The notes below the pieces were generated by a model. That model was not told the origin of the DNA. It worked only from the letters and a program-made list of their open reading frames with translations, and made no database searches. From assembly GCA_030247885.1 (NCBI GenBank), contig JAPDRO010000030.1, positions 186,001 through 250,000 on the forward strand: a stretch of DNA of 64,000 bases, read 5' to 3'. The DNA is from Taxawa tesnikishii (nom. ined.) (Eukaryota; Ascomycota; Dothideomycetes; Dothideales). Shown one piece after another: positions 1 through 11,900 of the stretch (within the stretch, counting starts at the first letter, position 1; the number at the start of each line of letters is the position of its first letter). The translations under genes and the position numbers were made by a program.

Positions 1-29
1 TTGACCGAGACGTGCTTGAAGCCAAACAT

Positions 30-2009
30 TCAGTCCAACTTCCTCACGTACTCAACCGGACCAGCATATCCCTTCCTGCCCCAGACGATGAAGTAGAAAG
101 CACTAAACATCGTGACGGCACCAAAGACCAAAACCGACCAGTTCATCAGCGACAACGTCAGCATCGGCGCTGGCACGCCCGGGAAAAACGCGATGGCGAA
201 GACCAGACATAGCCAGCCAAGAGCAGTGAGATTCACGAACAAGCCGAACCACCGGCCCATATCGAAGCGCGACGGCAGGAGCGGCTTGTTCGCCATTCTG
301 CGCCATACGATGCAGCTGATACACAGGATATACGAGAAGGTCAGCGTACCCGTGCCGAGCGAGGTGACGACGTTGAAGGCGACGGTGCTGCCAATGTTGA
401 TGAGGGAGATGAGGGCTGCGAAGACGAAGATGATAACAATGGCGTTGACGGGGACGTCCATGCCGGGGCGGACCTGCGAAGGTCGTTAGTCAGGCTGGCG
501 TAGAGCGGGTAGACATGAGTGGGCTTACGTGAGAGACCCATTCGGAGAAGGGCAAGGCTCCATCACGGGCGAAGGCAAAGAGTTGGCGAGAGGAGCCGGC
601 CATAACGGTGACGCAGGCGAAGATTCCAAGGATGATGACGACCGCGGTCATGGCGTTAGTTGCTGCGTACGATTTCGTCGAGTTAAAGAAAATTTGGATG
701 AAGGGGTAGCCGGTTGGGGTCGTCAAGACTGAGATGGACGATCAGAAGTACGTCCCAAGTCACGAGGAAGACGAAAACGCATACCGGTATCGAGGTCTCC
801 AATGCAGTAGCAGATGGTGATGCACATGATGAACATCATGCCCCCGTTGATGAAAGTCGCCCATACCATGGTCCTTGGGAGCGTGTAGGATGCATCTTGT
901 AATTCCTCCGCCATGTGCGCTACCTAAGAGTCAGCATGACACGATCATGGTTGTCAGCCAAGATGTCTTACCGGAAGCATCAGCTCCGAGCAGAGGAGCA
1001 ACGCTTGCGACAATACCGACCAGACAAGACAACCCTTGGTTTTCCCACCCTGGGTCGTAAAAAGTTGTCCATACCTCCTTCGTAGAAGTTCTTTCCGAGA
1101 GAATCCAGAGTGGAATGAGAATGCAGAAGAAGCCGAAGATGTGGATCACAAGGACAATGCCTTCGACAAGGTGGAGTCTCTGCGCGAGAAAAGTGTTGAA
1201 GATGCAGGAAAAAATTAGTACAGCGATCATGAGGAGCGTCCCATGCCACCGTTCGAATTGATACCAAGGGTAGTTAAGAACGAGTAAGCCTTGGATCTGA
1301 GTTCCGGCAACGTAGGCAGAGAAGGCAACGCCTGCTTGCCAACCAAGAACTCCGAGCCATCCTATGCTGCTGTCAGCGCGATGGAGGGCTGCTCTCGAGT
1401 AGTCATCTGTAAGACTTACCAACGACATAACTCAGAACTTTCTGATACTTGCGAGGTGCGAACTCGCTCACCCAGTGATACTGCCCTGCAACAAAATTAT
1501 CAGAGGCGTGATCGAAGAACCCAGACTACAACCCGCTTTCGGCGCTTACCTCCAGAGGTTGGAGCCATGCTTCCCAACTCGCCTAAAGAGGCATACACTG
1601 CGATGAAACCGAGCCAGGTAGCCAAATTGGTATAGAGGAGTCCAGCGCTTCCACCATTTTGAAGTCCAAGAGCAGCAGTACTGGATCACGATATTAGACA
1701 TTGGATAGTATGAGAAATTTAGTTCACGACGTGCCTGAGTATCACCTCCCACGAGGCCATAAGGATGACGCTAAATCCAAACATGGTGACGGCTTTGAAG
1801 TTGCGCTAAAAGGTCAGTAAAAGCTCTCTGAGTCGTGTAACGACTATTCCTCCCCTTACCCTCATCTCCTGCGACTTGCCCATTCGAGCCATGTCACGCC
1901 TGTCTGCGGCATTGGTCTTTTTCGCAAGATGGTAGTCGTCCAGGTCGATGTCATCACCATCGCTAAGTCGGAAATCCTGGAACTCTGCTGTCTTTAACAT
2001 GTGCGTCAT
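30..2009 (-). CDS. Amino-acid/GABA-type permease, APC superfamily, eight exons
   Basis: Integral membrane transporter of the fungal amino acid-polyamine-choline family (UGA4/choline-permease-like), expected at the plasma membrane. I derive eight exons giving 528 residues: 2009-1860, 1805-1735, 1680-1550, 1485-1420, 1361-972, 919-785, 728-529, 473-30. All joins keep phase. The N terminus has the family's cytosolic leader (LAKKTNAADRRDMARMGK), then RNFKAVTMFGFSVI opening TM1, LQNGGSAGLLYTNL, the GADASAHMAEELQDASYTLPR loop and a C-terminal run of TM segments ending in VRKLD. The ATG at 2009 is the first in frame after an upstream stop at 2064-2066. One intron (1681-1734) has a GC donor. At 920-971 the reading fits only if the second AG (ending at 920) is the acceptor. 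The gene looks intact. Substrate cannot be read from sequence; choline, GABA or another amine are alternatives. Confidence 0.93.
1681..1734 (-). other. GC-AG intron in the permease gene
   Basis: The exon ends CTCAG and the intron starts GCACGT, matching the known GC-AG donor consensus, with a GTCTAAT branch site and a CAG acceptor. Removing these 54 bases restores VILSTAALGLQNGG, the conserved reading. No GT in the correct phase does so. Confidence 0.75.
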
Positions 2010-3148
2010 GGCGTTTTCCTGCACGAAGACGGTGACTGGAGCAGAACAACGAGGTACAAGTCGTTAGTGGTGAAAATGAATGCAGAAAGAGGCCTACTTA
2101 TGAAGAGTGCAAGCGAGGAATCGAGTAGTTAAATTGGTAAATCGAGGGTCCTCGACAGCTGATACTTAGCGCCCGTCAAGGTGCCATCGTCGTTCTAGCC
2201 GTTCGCTAGCCGGCTGCTAAGGACGCATAAAGCATCTGGGAACGGCATTTGCAAAATCTCATGCCACTGGCTATGCCTCGACTACTCTCAGCTTAGAAGC
2301 TGCTGAAGCGCGGCCCAGAACTCTTTATCGCATAAAGTTGGAGCACCGGCATAACTAGACCGGAAATGAGCTGTTCCCGGCAGTACGGTACAAATCCTTG
2401 TTATATCAAGGTTTGGCAAAACCTTAAGAGATCAGGCGTCGAGACGTAGACTTGATTGGAGGTGCTGTGCCGCAAGCTGTGCCGCAAGCTGTGTCGCGCT
2501 CCTACGGCAAGCCTTTTCTGTGGAGCGATACACCATTCCGGCTCGTTTGCTCTAGTGGGCAGCTCGGCGCATGGCTCATTACATGGTATGATTTTGCATG
2601 GCGTCCCATCGTCTGTGTAATGTGTGATTGTGTGGCGATGTTGCATAAGAAACCATCGTTGGCTTATCTCAGTTGTTGGACTTGGCTCCAGGTGCGGCCT
2701 GACAGCTAGGGCGAGAAATGGCGGGGGTGGAAACGGCGGGACTAGGGGCGGCACAGCTCAGCCGTCGGAGACGGGGAAAAGAACCCGTGGTAGGTTGTCC
2801 GTGCGTAGGTCAAGTCGTTCTTCTCAGACAACGCCGTCGACCAAGGGAGGTTGATAATGTGTCGGACGACCACACAGTCGGGTCGGAATCGCGTTCGAGT
2901 TTGAATGAACGATTGGCCTTCGTTGTGGCTAGGCATCAGTTTTTCTCTTACATGCCCGGCTAAGTCGAGTTCGAATCTGATGACAGGGCTCGGTGGAGAG
3001 TACGAGATAGTATCGTTTGCATCGTACGGAACGCTCGAGGCTGACTGTAGGGCATTTGTATGGGACACTCACACGTGGTGCGATATGTAGACGCAGGTAC
3101 ATCTTCGACATCTTCTACCCGCTTCCTGATTCTAAACCAAACATCGCA
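2010..3148. promoter_or_regulatory. Divergent intergenic region between permease and rhodopsin-domain gene
   Basis: 1.1 kb between two divergently oriented start codons must hold both promoters. It is GC-balanced and contains a short tandem duplication of a 12-base unit (GTGCCGCAAGCT) at about 2466-2492. Open frames exist (for example 2401-2754 minus), but none shows a recognisable domain, and I regard them as chance. No TATA box or operator could be assigned with confidence. Confidence 0.5.
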
Positions 3149-4467
3149 ATGTCTTTCAATAGCGAAGCCCCTTTTGTTCCACAGACACATCACGATCATA
3201 GAGCACAAGTATGGGTCACAGGCCTCATCTGCTTGAGCTTTGTCGTTATCACAGTGTTTACTAGATTCTACGTGCGACGGAAGGCTCTTGTAACGGACGA
3301 CTACGCCATCTTCGTTACAACTAATATTGGGCTTGTGCAATCTGCTATAGTGTTTGCAGGCCTGTTACGAGGACTAGGAGTCTCCACCTATGATCTAGGC
3401 GAAGAAAAGGCAGGATGCATAGGATGGGTCAGGGAATCTTGCCGCATCAACTATCGGAGACTAGTTGCTAATCAAATCATGCAGGTTTCTCTAGCATCAG
3501 AGGCCATCTTTGTGTTGACGACCTGCCTCTCCAAAACCGCTGTCCTTCTTACAATCGAGAGACTTCTAAGTCAAGACATGAAATCTACGCTTCTTGCGTG
3601 CCGTGTTATGCATGCCCTAGTAGCAGTCTGCGGTATCTCATCTATACTTGCAATTACTGTACGATGCTCTTCAAGCGCACTATTGACGCAACACATGCAG
3701 CAGAGTTGTACTCCACAGGTAGCTAATCCCATCCACCTTGAGCTTACCGACAGCGTTTACTAACATGCGCACTAGACAAGACGCTGGGAAGTCGTCTCGA
3801 TACTAGACGGTGCTTCAGAGTTATGCATCTTCTGCGTATTCTCCCGCATAATAGCGATGCTCCAAATGGAGACCCAGTTGAAAGCGACAGTCATATCGTT
3901 GCTTGGTTCCAGACCAGGGTGAGTGCTACCTAGACGGGCATATTATCAGCTCGATGGCGATGCTAAGCAACGGCTAGATGCCTTGTCCTCGCAGGTCTCC
4001 ACGCATCATCCATTTCAAGCTACGTTCCCAGTCCAGATCACGGCGTGGCTGTCGTCGCTCCTCTCGTTTGGCAACAAGTCGACATGACCTACAGCCTGTT
4101 GACTGTACTGGTACTCGGCCTCAAGGGCTTCCTGCAGAGCTTCGACGTCAGTATGGGCCTCCAACCAGCCTACGCAACAGGTTCGAAGGGTATGCCAGAC
4201 ACAACATATAGCATGGAGCGGTTACCGGCAAAGGCGTGGGAACGCTGCCAAAACAAGAGCGGCGCCGAGCAGGGATTCAACTACCGGCCCGACGGGCAAA
4301 AATACTCTGTGAACATCCTCCATCCCGGGGCTAACGAGCGGGACAATACTAGCATTAGAGGTGGCATCTCGCAGCATCCGATGATTAGGCGCGAGATGCA
4401 GTATTCAGTCACGTATGATATTAGGAACGAGTTTTCCGAAGAGTATTCGGGGCGAGGGAAATTGTAA
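3149..4467 (+). CDS. PTH11-like / fungal rhodopsin-domain integral membrane protein
   Basis: Member of the Fung_rhodopsin (SAT4/PTH11-like) seven-helix family, thought of as plasma-membrane receptors or sensors; ligand unknown. Exons 3149-3718, 3776-3918 and 3978-4467 give 400 residues. The first intron (57 bp) carries a perfect TACTAAC branch site, the second (59 bp) TGCTAAG. Early residues QVWVTGLICLSFVVITVFTRFYVRRK then LVTDDYAIF match the family's first helix and DDY loop, followed by hydrophobic stretches including LVANQIMQVSLASEAIFVLTT and a cysteine-bearing extracellular loop. The last 100 residues are hydrophilic, as in the family's cytosolic tail. No CFEM domain is present. The start is chosen because MSFNSEAP follows an acceptable GCA context and precedes TM1 directly. 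The gene looks intact. Confidence 0.9.
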
Positions 4468-5090
4468 GACTTCGTATGGTATAGAACTCTCCAAGAACTT
4501 GAGTGCTACGGGCTATACGTACAACAACCCTATACCTGTAGACTCGATACATCATCCGACGAATCCTCTTTTACTTCTATAACTTTCCAACTATTCGTAT
4601 AGCAGGACCCTTTCTTATCGTGTGCCGAGGTAGAAGGGCGGATGGAACTGCCGTACGTGGTGAAATCTGTCCTGGAAGGACACCTTTTGCGGTTTAGCGC
4701 CGCTATTCTAGGTATCGCGTGTGTATGCACACAGCCTCCACGCTTTCGCTTGTAAGCTTCCCCTGCATCAATAAAGTAAACCCTGATAAAGCTGACTATA
4801 CAGCTCCGCCAAACCTCTTCGGAAGAAAAGGAGAGTCAGAAGAAGAGCTGTAGAGGAGGAGGAACCTGAAGCCATTGATGGTGGCCCTGAAAGCTCCACT
4901 ATCCACAATACGCTACTGACCAACCAACAACGATGCACTATCCCAAGCCTGTCAGACTTGGAAAACTTCGTAGAGTATGCTGTGGCATATGAGCAAATGG
5001 AACGAAGCTAATCCTTGTCATATGTAGGTTCGCAAAGACTAATTACGTTCATTCATCCTGAAATCCTCATCTTGCTCTATCATTCTTCTC
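4468..5090. other. Intergenic stretch with one orphan open frame
   Basis: Between the rhodopsin-domain gene and the microsatellite. Apart from the 71-codon open frame at 4796-5011 described separately, nothing is recognisable. Confidence 0.5.
4796..5011 (+). pseudogene. Orphan coding-like fragment, unrecognised
   Basis: A 71-codon open frame without a usable start: a basic stretch (LRKKRRVRRRAVEEEEPEAI) then LSDLENFVEYAVAYEQMERS before TAA. The composition (basic block, acidic block, helical tail) looks like the C-terminal end of a real protein rather than noise, and a TATACAG just upstream could be a splice acceptor. Transposase tails in fungi often look like this, but I cannot name the family. 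It is most likely a gene relic. Confidence 0.35.
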
Positions 5091-5165
5091 CTTCTTCTTC
5101 TTCTTCTTCTTCTTCTTCTTCTTCTTCTTCTTCTTCTTCTTCTTCTTCTTCTTCTTCTTCTTCTT
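5091..5165. repeat. (TTC)n microsatellite
   Basis: About 25 near-perfect TTC triplets in an intergenic setting, with a few imperfect triplets at the edges. Confidence 0.95.
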
Positions 5166-5462
5166 TACCTTCCCCATGTCTTTCCTGAGCAAGTCAGGCT
5201 CCTTGATGCGTTGTCACTGCATGAGTCTGTTCTTGTGCTAGCTAAGAGTCCACTGACTTTGTCTTTTGGACGATTGCTGTGGACACGGCTTGAGTGGTCG
5301 AGGGTTGGGTCCCGAATCGAGCCAACTTTCTCAGTGCCTGTCTAGCTCCTTCTGAATTTGTACTGCTGTGTTGCTAAAGCTAATCAAGCTTGATCATGAC
5401 ACTCTACTCGCGAATCAGTCTAGTTTTCAGTTGCTGTCCTATCTCTCTCCAGTGTTGCACTA

Positions 5463-6026
5463 CTAGACTTTGTGTCTGTGGCTGAGCAAAGGTTCCTTAC
5501 AGTATGGACCAAGCTCTTGGGGGCGGAGTACGGAGAACGGAAAGGGCGAACGGGCATGTAGGTCCACAACAGAGCCTTGAGCGACGCAACTGTGCTTTTC
5601 CAGCATGTATACTACCAACATGCTACACCATATGGGTAAGGATCGAAGCACACAGCAGCAGTGTTGGATTTGTACATACTTCCGATACTTACATCCTATC
5701 TGGCCTTTTGTAAATGTGTATGCATCATGATAAGCCTGCCGTAGGAGGCCATCCACATCACGAGGAGCAAAAGGGTTCACAACTGGATAGTCGGAGCGAA
5801 TAATTCCGGACTGACCGGGGTGATAGTCTCTAGGCCTGATCTCGTAGAACTCATCGATGTATTCTGGTTCCGTCCTCATATTGATTTGAGGTGAGTTGCC
5901 ATCTGGTAGTAACAAGTACTCCGTGGTGTGATTCTCGCATTCTAGAGCATTCCCAAATTGGCCATCGTCATGTATAGTAATACGGAAGGTCTGAACTCTG
6001 TCAAACCATGTGTTGAAATGACTCAT
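5463..6026 (-). CDS. Hypothetical protein, possible intron
   Basis: Unrecognised. The first 110 residues (MSHFNTWFDRVQTFRITIHD... to AYHDAYTFTKGQIG) look like genuine coding sequence: acidic, soluble, no signal peptide or TM. After QIG there is a good donor (GTAAGT) at about 5692, so the contiguous open frame of 187 residues is probably not the true protein. Acceptors further on (TTGGTAG and GCACAG) give two alternative C-termini; the GCACAG choice opens a frame reading ASLKALLWTYMPVRPFRS. No domain is recognised in either version. It lies between a microsatellite and a minisatellite, which suggests an accessory gene. Confidence 0.45.
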   Translation of the reverse strand: MSHFNTWFDRVQTFRITIHDDGQFGNALECENHTTEYLLLPDGNSPQINMRTEPEYIDEFYEIRPRDYHPGQSGIIRSDYPVVNPFAPRDVDGLLRQAYHDAYTFTKGQIGCKYRKYVQIQHCCCVLRSLPIWCSMLVVYMLEKHSCVAQGSVVDLHARSPFPFSVLRPQELGPYCKEPLLSHRHKV

Positions 6027-6427
6027 GACTGCGAAAAGCTGGTAGAAAATTGGATATAGGGGTAAGGCAAGGTGAACATCTATATGTTTGACCTAACATG
6101 TCTCGAGAATCATGCAACAACAGAAACTATGTACCCATCATCACCCGCTAGATGCAACAAGCTAGCACGACGACAGATCGAGGAGAAGCCTCGGATAACG
6201 CGAGCCACGCACCAAACTCCCATAAATCATATCGGGGCGTCACCAACGCGACTTGACATGCTGTGGCCCGATCCTGTGTTTCTCATTGAACCTAGGCCTC
6301 TCCGACTTCGAAGTCCAAGAATTTTCAGCGTAGAATCGTAGCTTATAGATGATGGATTACGCTGTTAGCGAGGATGTGTACTGTATCATAAAGATTGAGG
6401 GGTGCTCATTAAGGCCGACGGCAGATA
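6027..6427. other. Intergenic, nothing recognised
   Basis: A 90-codon open frame on the plus strand (6072-6341) has no recognisable domain or good start context. I see no supported feature here. Confidence 0.4.
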
Positions 6428-6650
6428 AGGGTCAGATCTGCGTAGGCAAGAGCAAATCTGCGCAAGCAAAGTCAAATCTACGCAAACAAGGGCAACTCTG
6501 CGTAAGCAAGGTCAGATCTGCGTAAATAGAGGCACATCTGCGCAGATAAGGTCAGATCTGCGCAAGTAAGGCCAGATCTGCGTAAACAAGGGCAGATCTG
6601 CGTACGCAAGGTCAGATCTGCGCAGGTAAGGGTTAGATTTGCGCAGAGCT
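6428..6650. repeat. 20-bp minisatellite, about 11 copies
   Basis: Tandem units close to AGGTCAGATCTGCGTAAGCA, diverged at roughly 10-25% of positions. Most units carry the palindrome AGATCT. The period is not a multiple of three, so the open frame that overlaps it is not protein-coding. Confidence 0.93.
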
Positions 6651-7057
6651 AATGAGCTGCAAAACACGCCCAGATTACGGATATCATGGTAATGGAAACA
6701 GCAACCCTCGGGTGGATGCGCATCCGGAATGCTTGGCATTCTATCTCCCCGTCATCTTTTCACGAAAGCGAAAAGCCCTTGCGTTGACTGCTGCTCCAGG
6801 AGGGTTTCAATTGAGGGACTGTTTCCTGCAGTCTTGCATCCGGTCTCCTTCCCAGGTCACCCTTAAGGGCCAATTGGTAAAGCTCTGCAGCATCAAAGCT
6901 AGTCGCATTCGGGTAGTGTTCTCTGTAGGTTTCCGTCTACGCTGCAGCAACAGGGCAACATAAGAGGAAGCGCATTTACCATGACGTGCGCGGTCAAATG
7001 CCACTTCTGAGCCAGTCGACTAGCAAGTCGAGCTGTCTTTGTTCCTCTCCCTGCCGA
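6651..7057. other. Intergenic between minisatellite and Ulp1-type gene tail
   Basis: No supported gene. Open frames on both strands here lack domains. It may hold the 3' untranslated region of the protease gene. Confidence 0.4.
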
Positions 7058-9647
7058 TCATGCGCAGCCTGCTCCCTCGCTTAACAACTTCGCAAACACT
7101 TCTTGTGCCCTTCTCACATTCCTCTCAAGTACCTTGAGCAATGCCTCCTCCTGATCAACTACTTGCTCCATAGCCTTCATCCCCGCTTTGCGAACTCCTA
7201 TATCCGGTGAACGGTGTTTTTACGCATGGTGCATTGTTGGGCCTCCCGGCGATTTTGTTTTAGAAGCTTGGTCAGGGCTTGAGTGCGTGCTGAGTTTGTG
7301 GCGAGGTAAGATGAATCCGCTGCTGCAAGTTCGAGAGGTTGATAGTGCTCGCCGTATGCTTTCTTGGCAAGCGTTGAAAGATAGGTTGAGAGACTGGTTC
7401 GGTGGGCGAATTCTGACTCCATCTTCTCTGCCTCAGATTTCAGCGTCGCCAGATTGTCTTCGTGAATGCCACACATGATAGCAAGGAGCCCGACTGCTTC
7501 TGTCAAGGCACCGTGCCTCTTCTTCGATTCGGCGATGGCGTTTCTCGCACTACTTATGTGATTGACGTAAGTGACCAGGGAAGGGATTTCAAGAACTCGT
7601 CGTTTTCCATCTGTTCAACGTCTTTGGGAATGTTGGATGCTATAGATGTGGTGAAGAACGACGCCAGCTTTTCTTTGCTTTGGGGGTTGTGGCAGATCTC
7701 ACAACTCAAAAGCTGCCGCCATAGGCTTGCAGATTCAGCGTAGACATCTGATGTAGGGAGAGGAAGGCCGGCGAAGAGGTAGAGACTGGTCAAGATGACG
7801 TACATTCCACAGTCGTATGAATTGCGTTGTTGCGCCATCTACAAGCGATTTCTTGCATTAGCTCTCATGAGGGACACGTAGGCTGTGTCGCTAAACAGTA
7901 GTTTTCGGCGGTCATAGAAGGTGGAAATACTATGAAGGAAGGCCATCTAGCAGACTCACCTCTTTGACGTGATGCACAGGAACGGGGTCCTCTCTGGTAT
8001 CTCCACTTGTAAGCCTGAGCGCTTGCACCAAGGCGTTCGCAATACGTTGAACTTCAACGTCCTGGATCGCGGCTAACGAGTTGAAGACCCTAACGCGGAA
8101 CTCCCTTCCGCCGGAAGTTTCACTACCTACGCTTTCGCGCTCGACCGAAATTAGATACCAGTGAGATTGTCTTAGAACCGGAATAATGGCTTGGGTTTGA
8201 CGTTGGGTGAAGGTATAACTATGATTGTGCGCCCAGTTTTCCCAATTAGAAACGTTGAAATCCATATCAACAGTTCGGTGGCGGATTGTACGAAACATAC
8301 TGAGTACTGTAGACATAGTATCGTAACCGAGCCAGTTGCCCTGTTGTAGCTGTTTCTCGATACTAGCTGTGAGTTGCCTGTTCTGTTCGAAGCATTGGTA
8401 AATATCGGGAACTTTCTCGTGACGGCAAACGGGATTGGAGGAGCTTTCCAGCGTGGGTTCGTCTAAGCCGGAGGGGAAGGAGTGTCGTAAGCTGTACCAG
8501 GATCGTCTACAAAAGAGCCGTGATCCTCCAGAGATTCCGAGAGAAGACGACTTTTGCCCTTAGCATACTTGCTTCCATGGCCATCAACGTTGTCGTCAGA
8601 GTCGATGTTGAAGCTTACCCCTAGTTGAAGGTCGTCGGAATTTTGGTCTATTGCCAGGTCATGATCTCCGGGTCTGCCCGCCTCGATAGTAGGAGAAGAG
8701 TTGTTCTGCTCCGGCCCAGTCCCTTCTTTAAGGTCAATATCTCTAGGGTCCTTCTTTTCCACTTCGCAACTCTCGGAAGTAGTCGTTAGCTTTCTCTGCT
8801 TGCGTGGACTAGCGTCGCAATTCGAGCTTGCAGAGCGGCGTTTGAGCGATGACTCGGCCTCGACCTTGTAGAATGGACTATGTTGGCGGTAGATAGGCGT
8901 GGACGGCGGAACTGAAGGCGTTCGACCACGAGCGGGCGAGGCACCCGTGACTGATAGGTAAGGTTGGGGCTGAGGAGATGTATTTGGCGGTAGGCCCGAC
9001 TCTTGAGGCGCACTCTTATAGCTTGCACTTGGCGGAGGTGATCCTTGCTCGTGACGGGTGTTGCAGGACGAAGTCGAGGTAACTCTCTGCTGCTCCGTTG
9101 TAGCGCTGTTGGTGATAGTTGGTTGAGGTAGTTGCTTCGATAGCAACCCTTTGGCTTTCATAGCATCACGAACGTCGGAAGGTGTCCAGTCGTCCTGCAA
9201 GGAGACCCTTTGCCTCTTATCGACGTTCTCCTTCCTTCTTATTCTCGCGTGTTCTAGAGCGCTCCATGCCTCCTCCCACGACAGATCCTTCTTCTCCGCA
9301 GCACTAGCAAATCCGTACAACTCGGTGAAAAAGTCATACGAAAGGAAAATCCCGGCTCCAAAATGGTGTACTAGGTTTTCAGTCCTCATCTTCCATGGGC
9401 TCTTCGCGAGTTTGTCGATAAAGCGGCTGATGCGACCACTAATAGCCTGAGCGATGGCGAGGTATTGTTGCGTCGAGGGCTGGAGTTTTGGAAACAAGTC
9501 CTTTGCATTTGAATCAAGGTTCACCTGCACACCTTTCCATTCCTTGTCAAGAGCAAGTGCGATCTCATGCGTTTTCGTCTCGAACTGAGCGACGCGCGTT
9601 TGGATAGTAGCTTCATCTGCGCTGTGTTTCTGCTTCCGTCGCCCCAT
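7058..9647 (-). CDS. Ulp1-type (C48) cysteine protease fused to an unknown N-terminal module; tail disrupted
   Basis: SUMO/ubiquitin-like protease fold, family C48. I propose exons 9647-8569, 8506-7960 and 7838 onward; both joins keep phase. Residues 1-150 form an uncharacterised helical module (from MGRRKQKHSADEATIQTRV), residues 160-360 a low-complexity S/P-rich linker with a basic patch (SPRKQRK). The protease core follows: HWYLISV with His475, VFNSLA with Asn502 where Asp is usual, then QQRNSYDCGMY giving Gln546 and Cys552. The six-residue Gln-Cys spacing equals that of Ulp1. The frame closes at 7554, but the adjacent frame resumes at EIPSLVTYVNHISSARN and runs to 7198. A further shift gives a coiled-coil tail (MKAMEQVVDQEEALLKVLER) ending at 7058. 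So there are two unexplained frame changes, either missed introns or decay. Such proteases often travel with fungal mobile DNA. Confidence 0.72.
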
Positions 9648-9950
9648 TGTGACTAGTAGAAAGCGGGTACGGATGTATCATTGCCTATGCATTGCGAGCG
9701 AGGGGTAGTGAGTTACAGAGGATAGAGGCGAGAGTAGTTCACAGTTTATGATGGAGTCGCATCTCCAATGTAGAGGGTATAAGGTAGTGTTCGATAGTGA
9801 GTGACTAGTGTGTCGATATATCTACGAGAAGGTGTCCTTGATGACAATCCTTTGGGAGCTAGGTATATTAGGTGGCACGTGCTCAACACCGTCATTCTTG
9901 CTATAGTAGAAGCGCGATTGTAACTTGATCTATTCCTCTTAGGGTAACTA
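9648..9950. promoter_or_regulatory. Upstream region of the Ulp1-type gene, edge of AT block
   Basis: 300 bases of ordinary composition upstream of the ATG at 9647. Composition changes to the RIP pattern at about 9950. No motif assigned. Confidence 0.4.
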
Positions 9951-11900
9951 GTCTACTTATATAATCTAGCTATGCAAAAACTGCAAACATTATAGTTTTG
10001 CTAAGGCTAACTAAATACTTAATTAGGTAACTTTAAGTAAAGATACTATATCTTCCTCTCTTTAACTATTACTACTTTTATAGTAATTTCTATAATATTA
10101 AAAGACTAAAGATAGTTAGTATAAATAATAAAGTAAATATATAGGAAATAACTATTAAAGCTAGTAGAATCCTTTAGTATTTCCTTTACTATAATTAGTT
10201 TATAACTTTATATATTAGTTCTTTTAGTTTAGTTATAAACTTTACTACTATTTACTTATTATAAAAGCTTTTATATAAATAGTAATTTCTTCCTTTTAAA
10301 AGCTTTTACTATTACTTATAAGAGTTACTTTTTTCTTCCTTTAAAACTCTCTTATCTTTATTAGTATTTAAAAGCTTTCTTTAAAGCTTTAATTAATACT
10401 AATAACTTTACTTTAAATACTTTAATAGTAATTATTATAGTTATAGTAGCTTTAACTTTTAAATTTCTTACTAATACTAAAAAGTATAAAGAAAGTAATA
10501 AAGGTAAGCTTTTAAGAAAGTTAATTCCTAAAGCTTATAAAGGTTACTATATTAAGGGAGAGTATAATATTAAGAAGTAAAGTAAGCTTTTTATCTTCTT
10601 TATAAGATACTTACTAACTCTTATACTTTTAGTTTAAGCCTTAGTTATCTAAAATAAGGATAAAGTTTATAAGCTTTATTATAGTATTATTAATATATAA
10701 AAGAAAAAAAGGGTAAATCTAGTAAAATTATAGTATTTAAAGATAAGAATAATAATAACCTTAAGATTATAAATAAGCTAGACTATATTAAGTTTAAGAG
10801 AAAGTAAGGAACTATAAGACTTATATATTCCTCTTAGTTATTAAGCCTTTTAATTTAGGCTATTAAGGGAGTTACTACTTATACTAAGTAAAGTTACTAC
10901 TCTTACTATATTAATACTAAAAGTAAGCTATTTCTATAGTTTTAATTTTATAAGACTCTTATTACTAAGGATAGTAAGCTTATTACTAAAGGAGTATATA
11001 AAAACTATAATATAATTAGATATCTAAACTATTATAACTTTTATAAAGGTAAGAGTTTCTCTTTATATTTACTACTAAAGTCTTACTAATAGATACTTAT
11101 AAATTACTAAGAAGATATAAATAGATTTAAAGTCTCTTTTAAGAAAGTTACTTTTAAAGTTTCTTTAATTATTTCCTTTATTAACTCTATTACTACTATT
11201 CGTCTTAAAAAGACTAGTAAGTATATTAGAGTCTTAGTTCCTATAAATATTAATATAAGAACTTTTAAGGGTTTCTTTAATATAGTAAGTTCTTTTTAGT
11301 ATATATTTATAAGAGTTAGTAAGAAGACTAGTAAGACTATTATAAGTAAAAGTATTCTTCCTCGTAATAACTCTAATATTACTATTTATACTAATAGTTA
11401 AAGTAAAATAAGTAAAGAGTCTAAGAAGGAAGGTAATAATAAGAATAATAAGGATAATAATAATAAGGATTAACTAAGAAAGATCTTAATTTAATTAGAA
11501 AGTATAAAAGAGCCTTTAGTAAAGTAAGAAGGTAATAGCTCTTATTTCCCTTTTCTTTACTCTTATTTCTTTAAGTTTAGCTATAAGTACTTTATAAGCC
11601 CTATATTACTAAGATAGTAACCTTAAGTTCTATAAAGTATTTAAGAGGTTTTTAATACTCTCTATAAAATTAATTTATCTTTTAAATATCTTCTTTAAAG
11701 AACTTCTTAAGTTTTACTTTTTATCTTAGTTTATAATAATCTTAAGGCCTTATAAGCTAAAGACTTAAAGAAGGATTTCTAGGATAATAATCTTTAAAAG
11801 TATCTTTACTAGAAGGAACTACTTTCTAAGATATTTTCTTCTTTCTTCTTTCTCTTAATAATCTAGCTTTCCTAGTTTCTACTAGTTTCTAAATGTCTTT
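9951..11900. other. RIP-mutated AT-rich DNA, unassigned
   Basis: Dense TpA with almost no CpA or TpG and no open frame of useful length. It probably belongs to the same retroelement fossil as the following segment, but I cannot show it. Confidence 0.6.

Noticed and set aside
2401-2854. Proline-rich and tryptophan-rich open frames in the divergent promoter region
   Set aside because: No start context, domain or codon pattern to support them.
6512-6739. Open frame with PLFTQIWPYLRRSDL repeats
   Set aside because: Lies in a 20-bp minisatellite whose period is not a multiple of three.
8786-9450. Open frames opposite or overlapping the protease gene
   Set aside because: Shadows of the long minus-strand exon.
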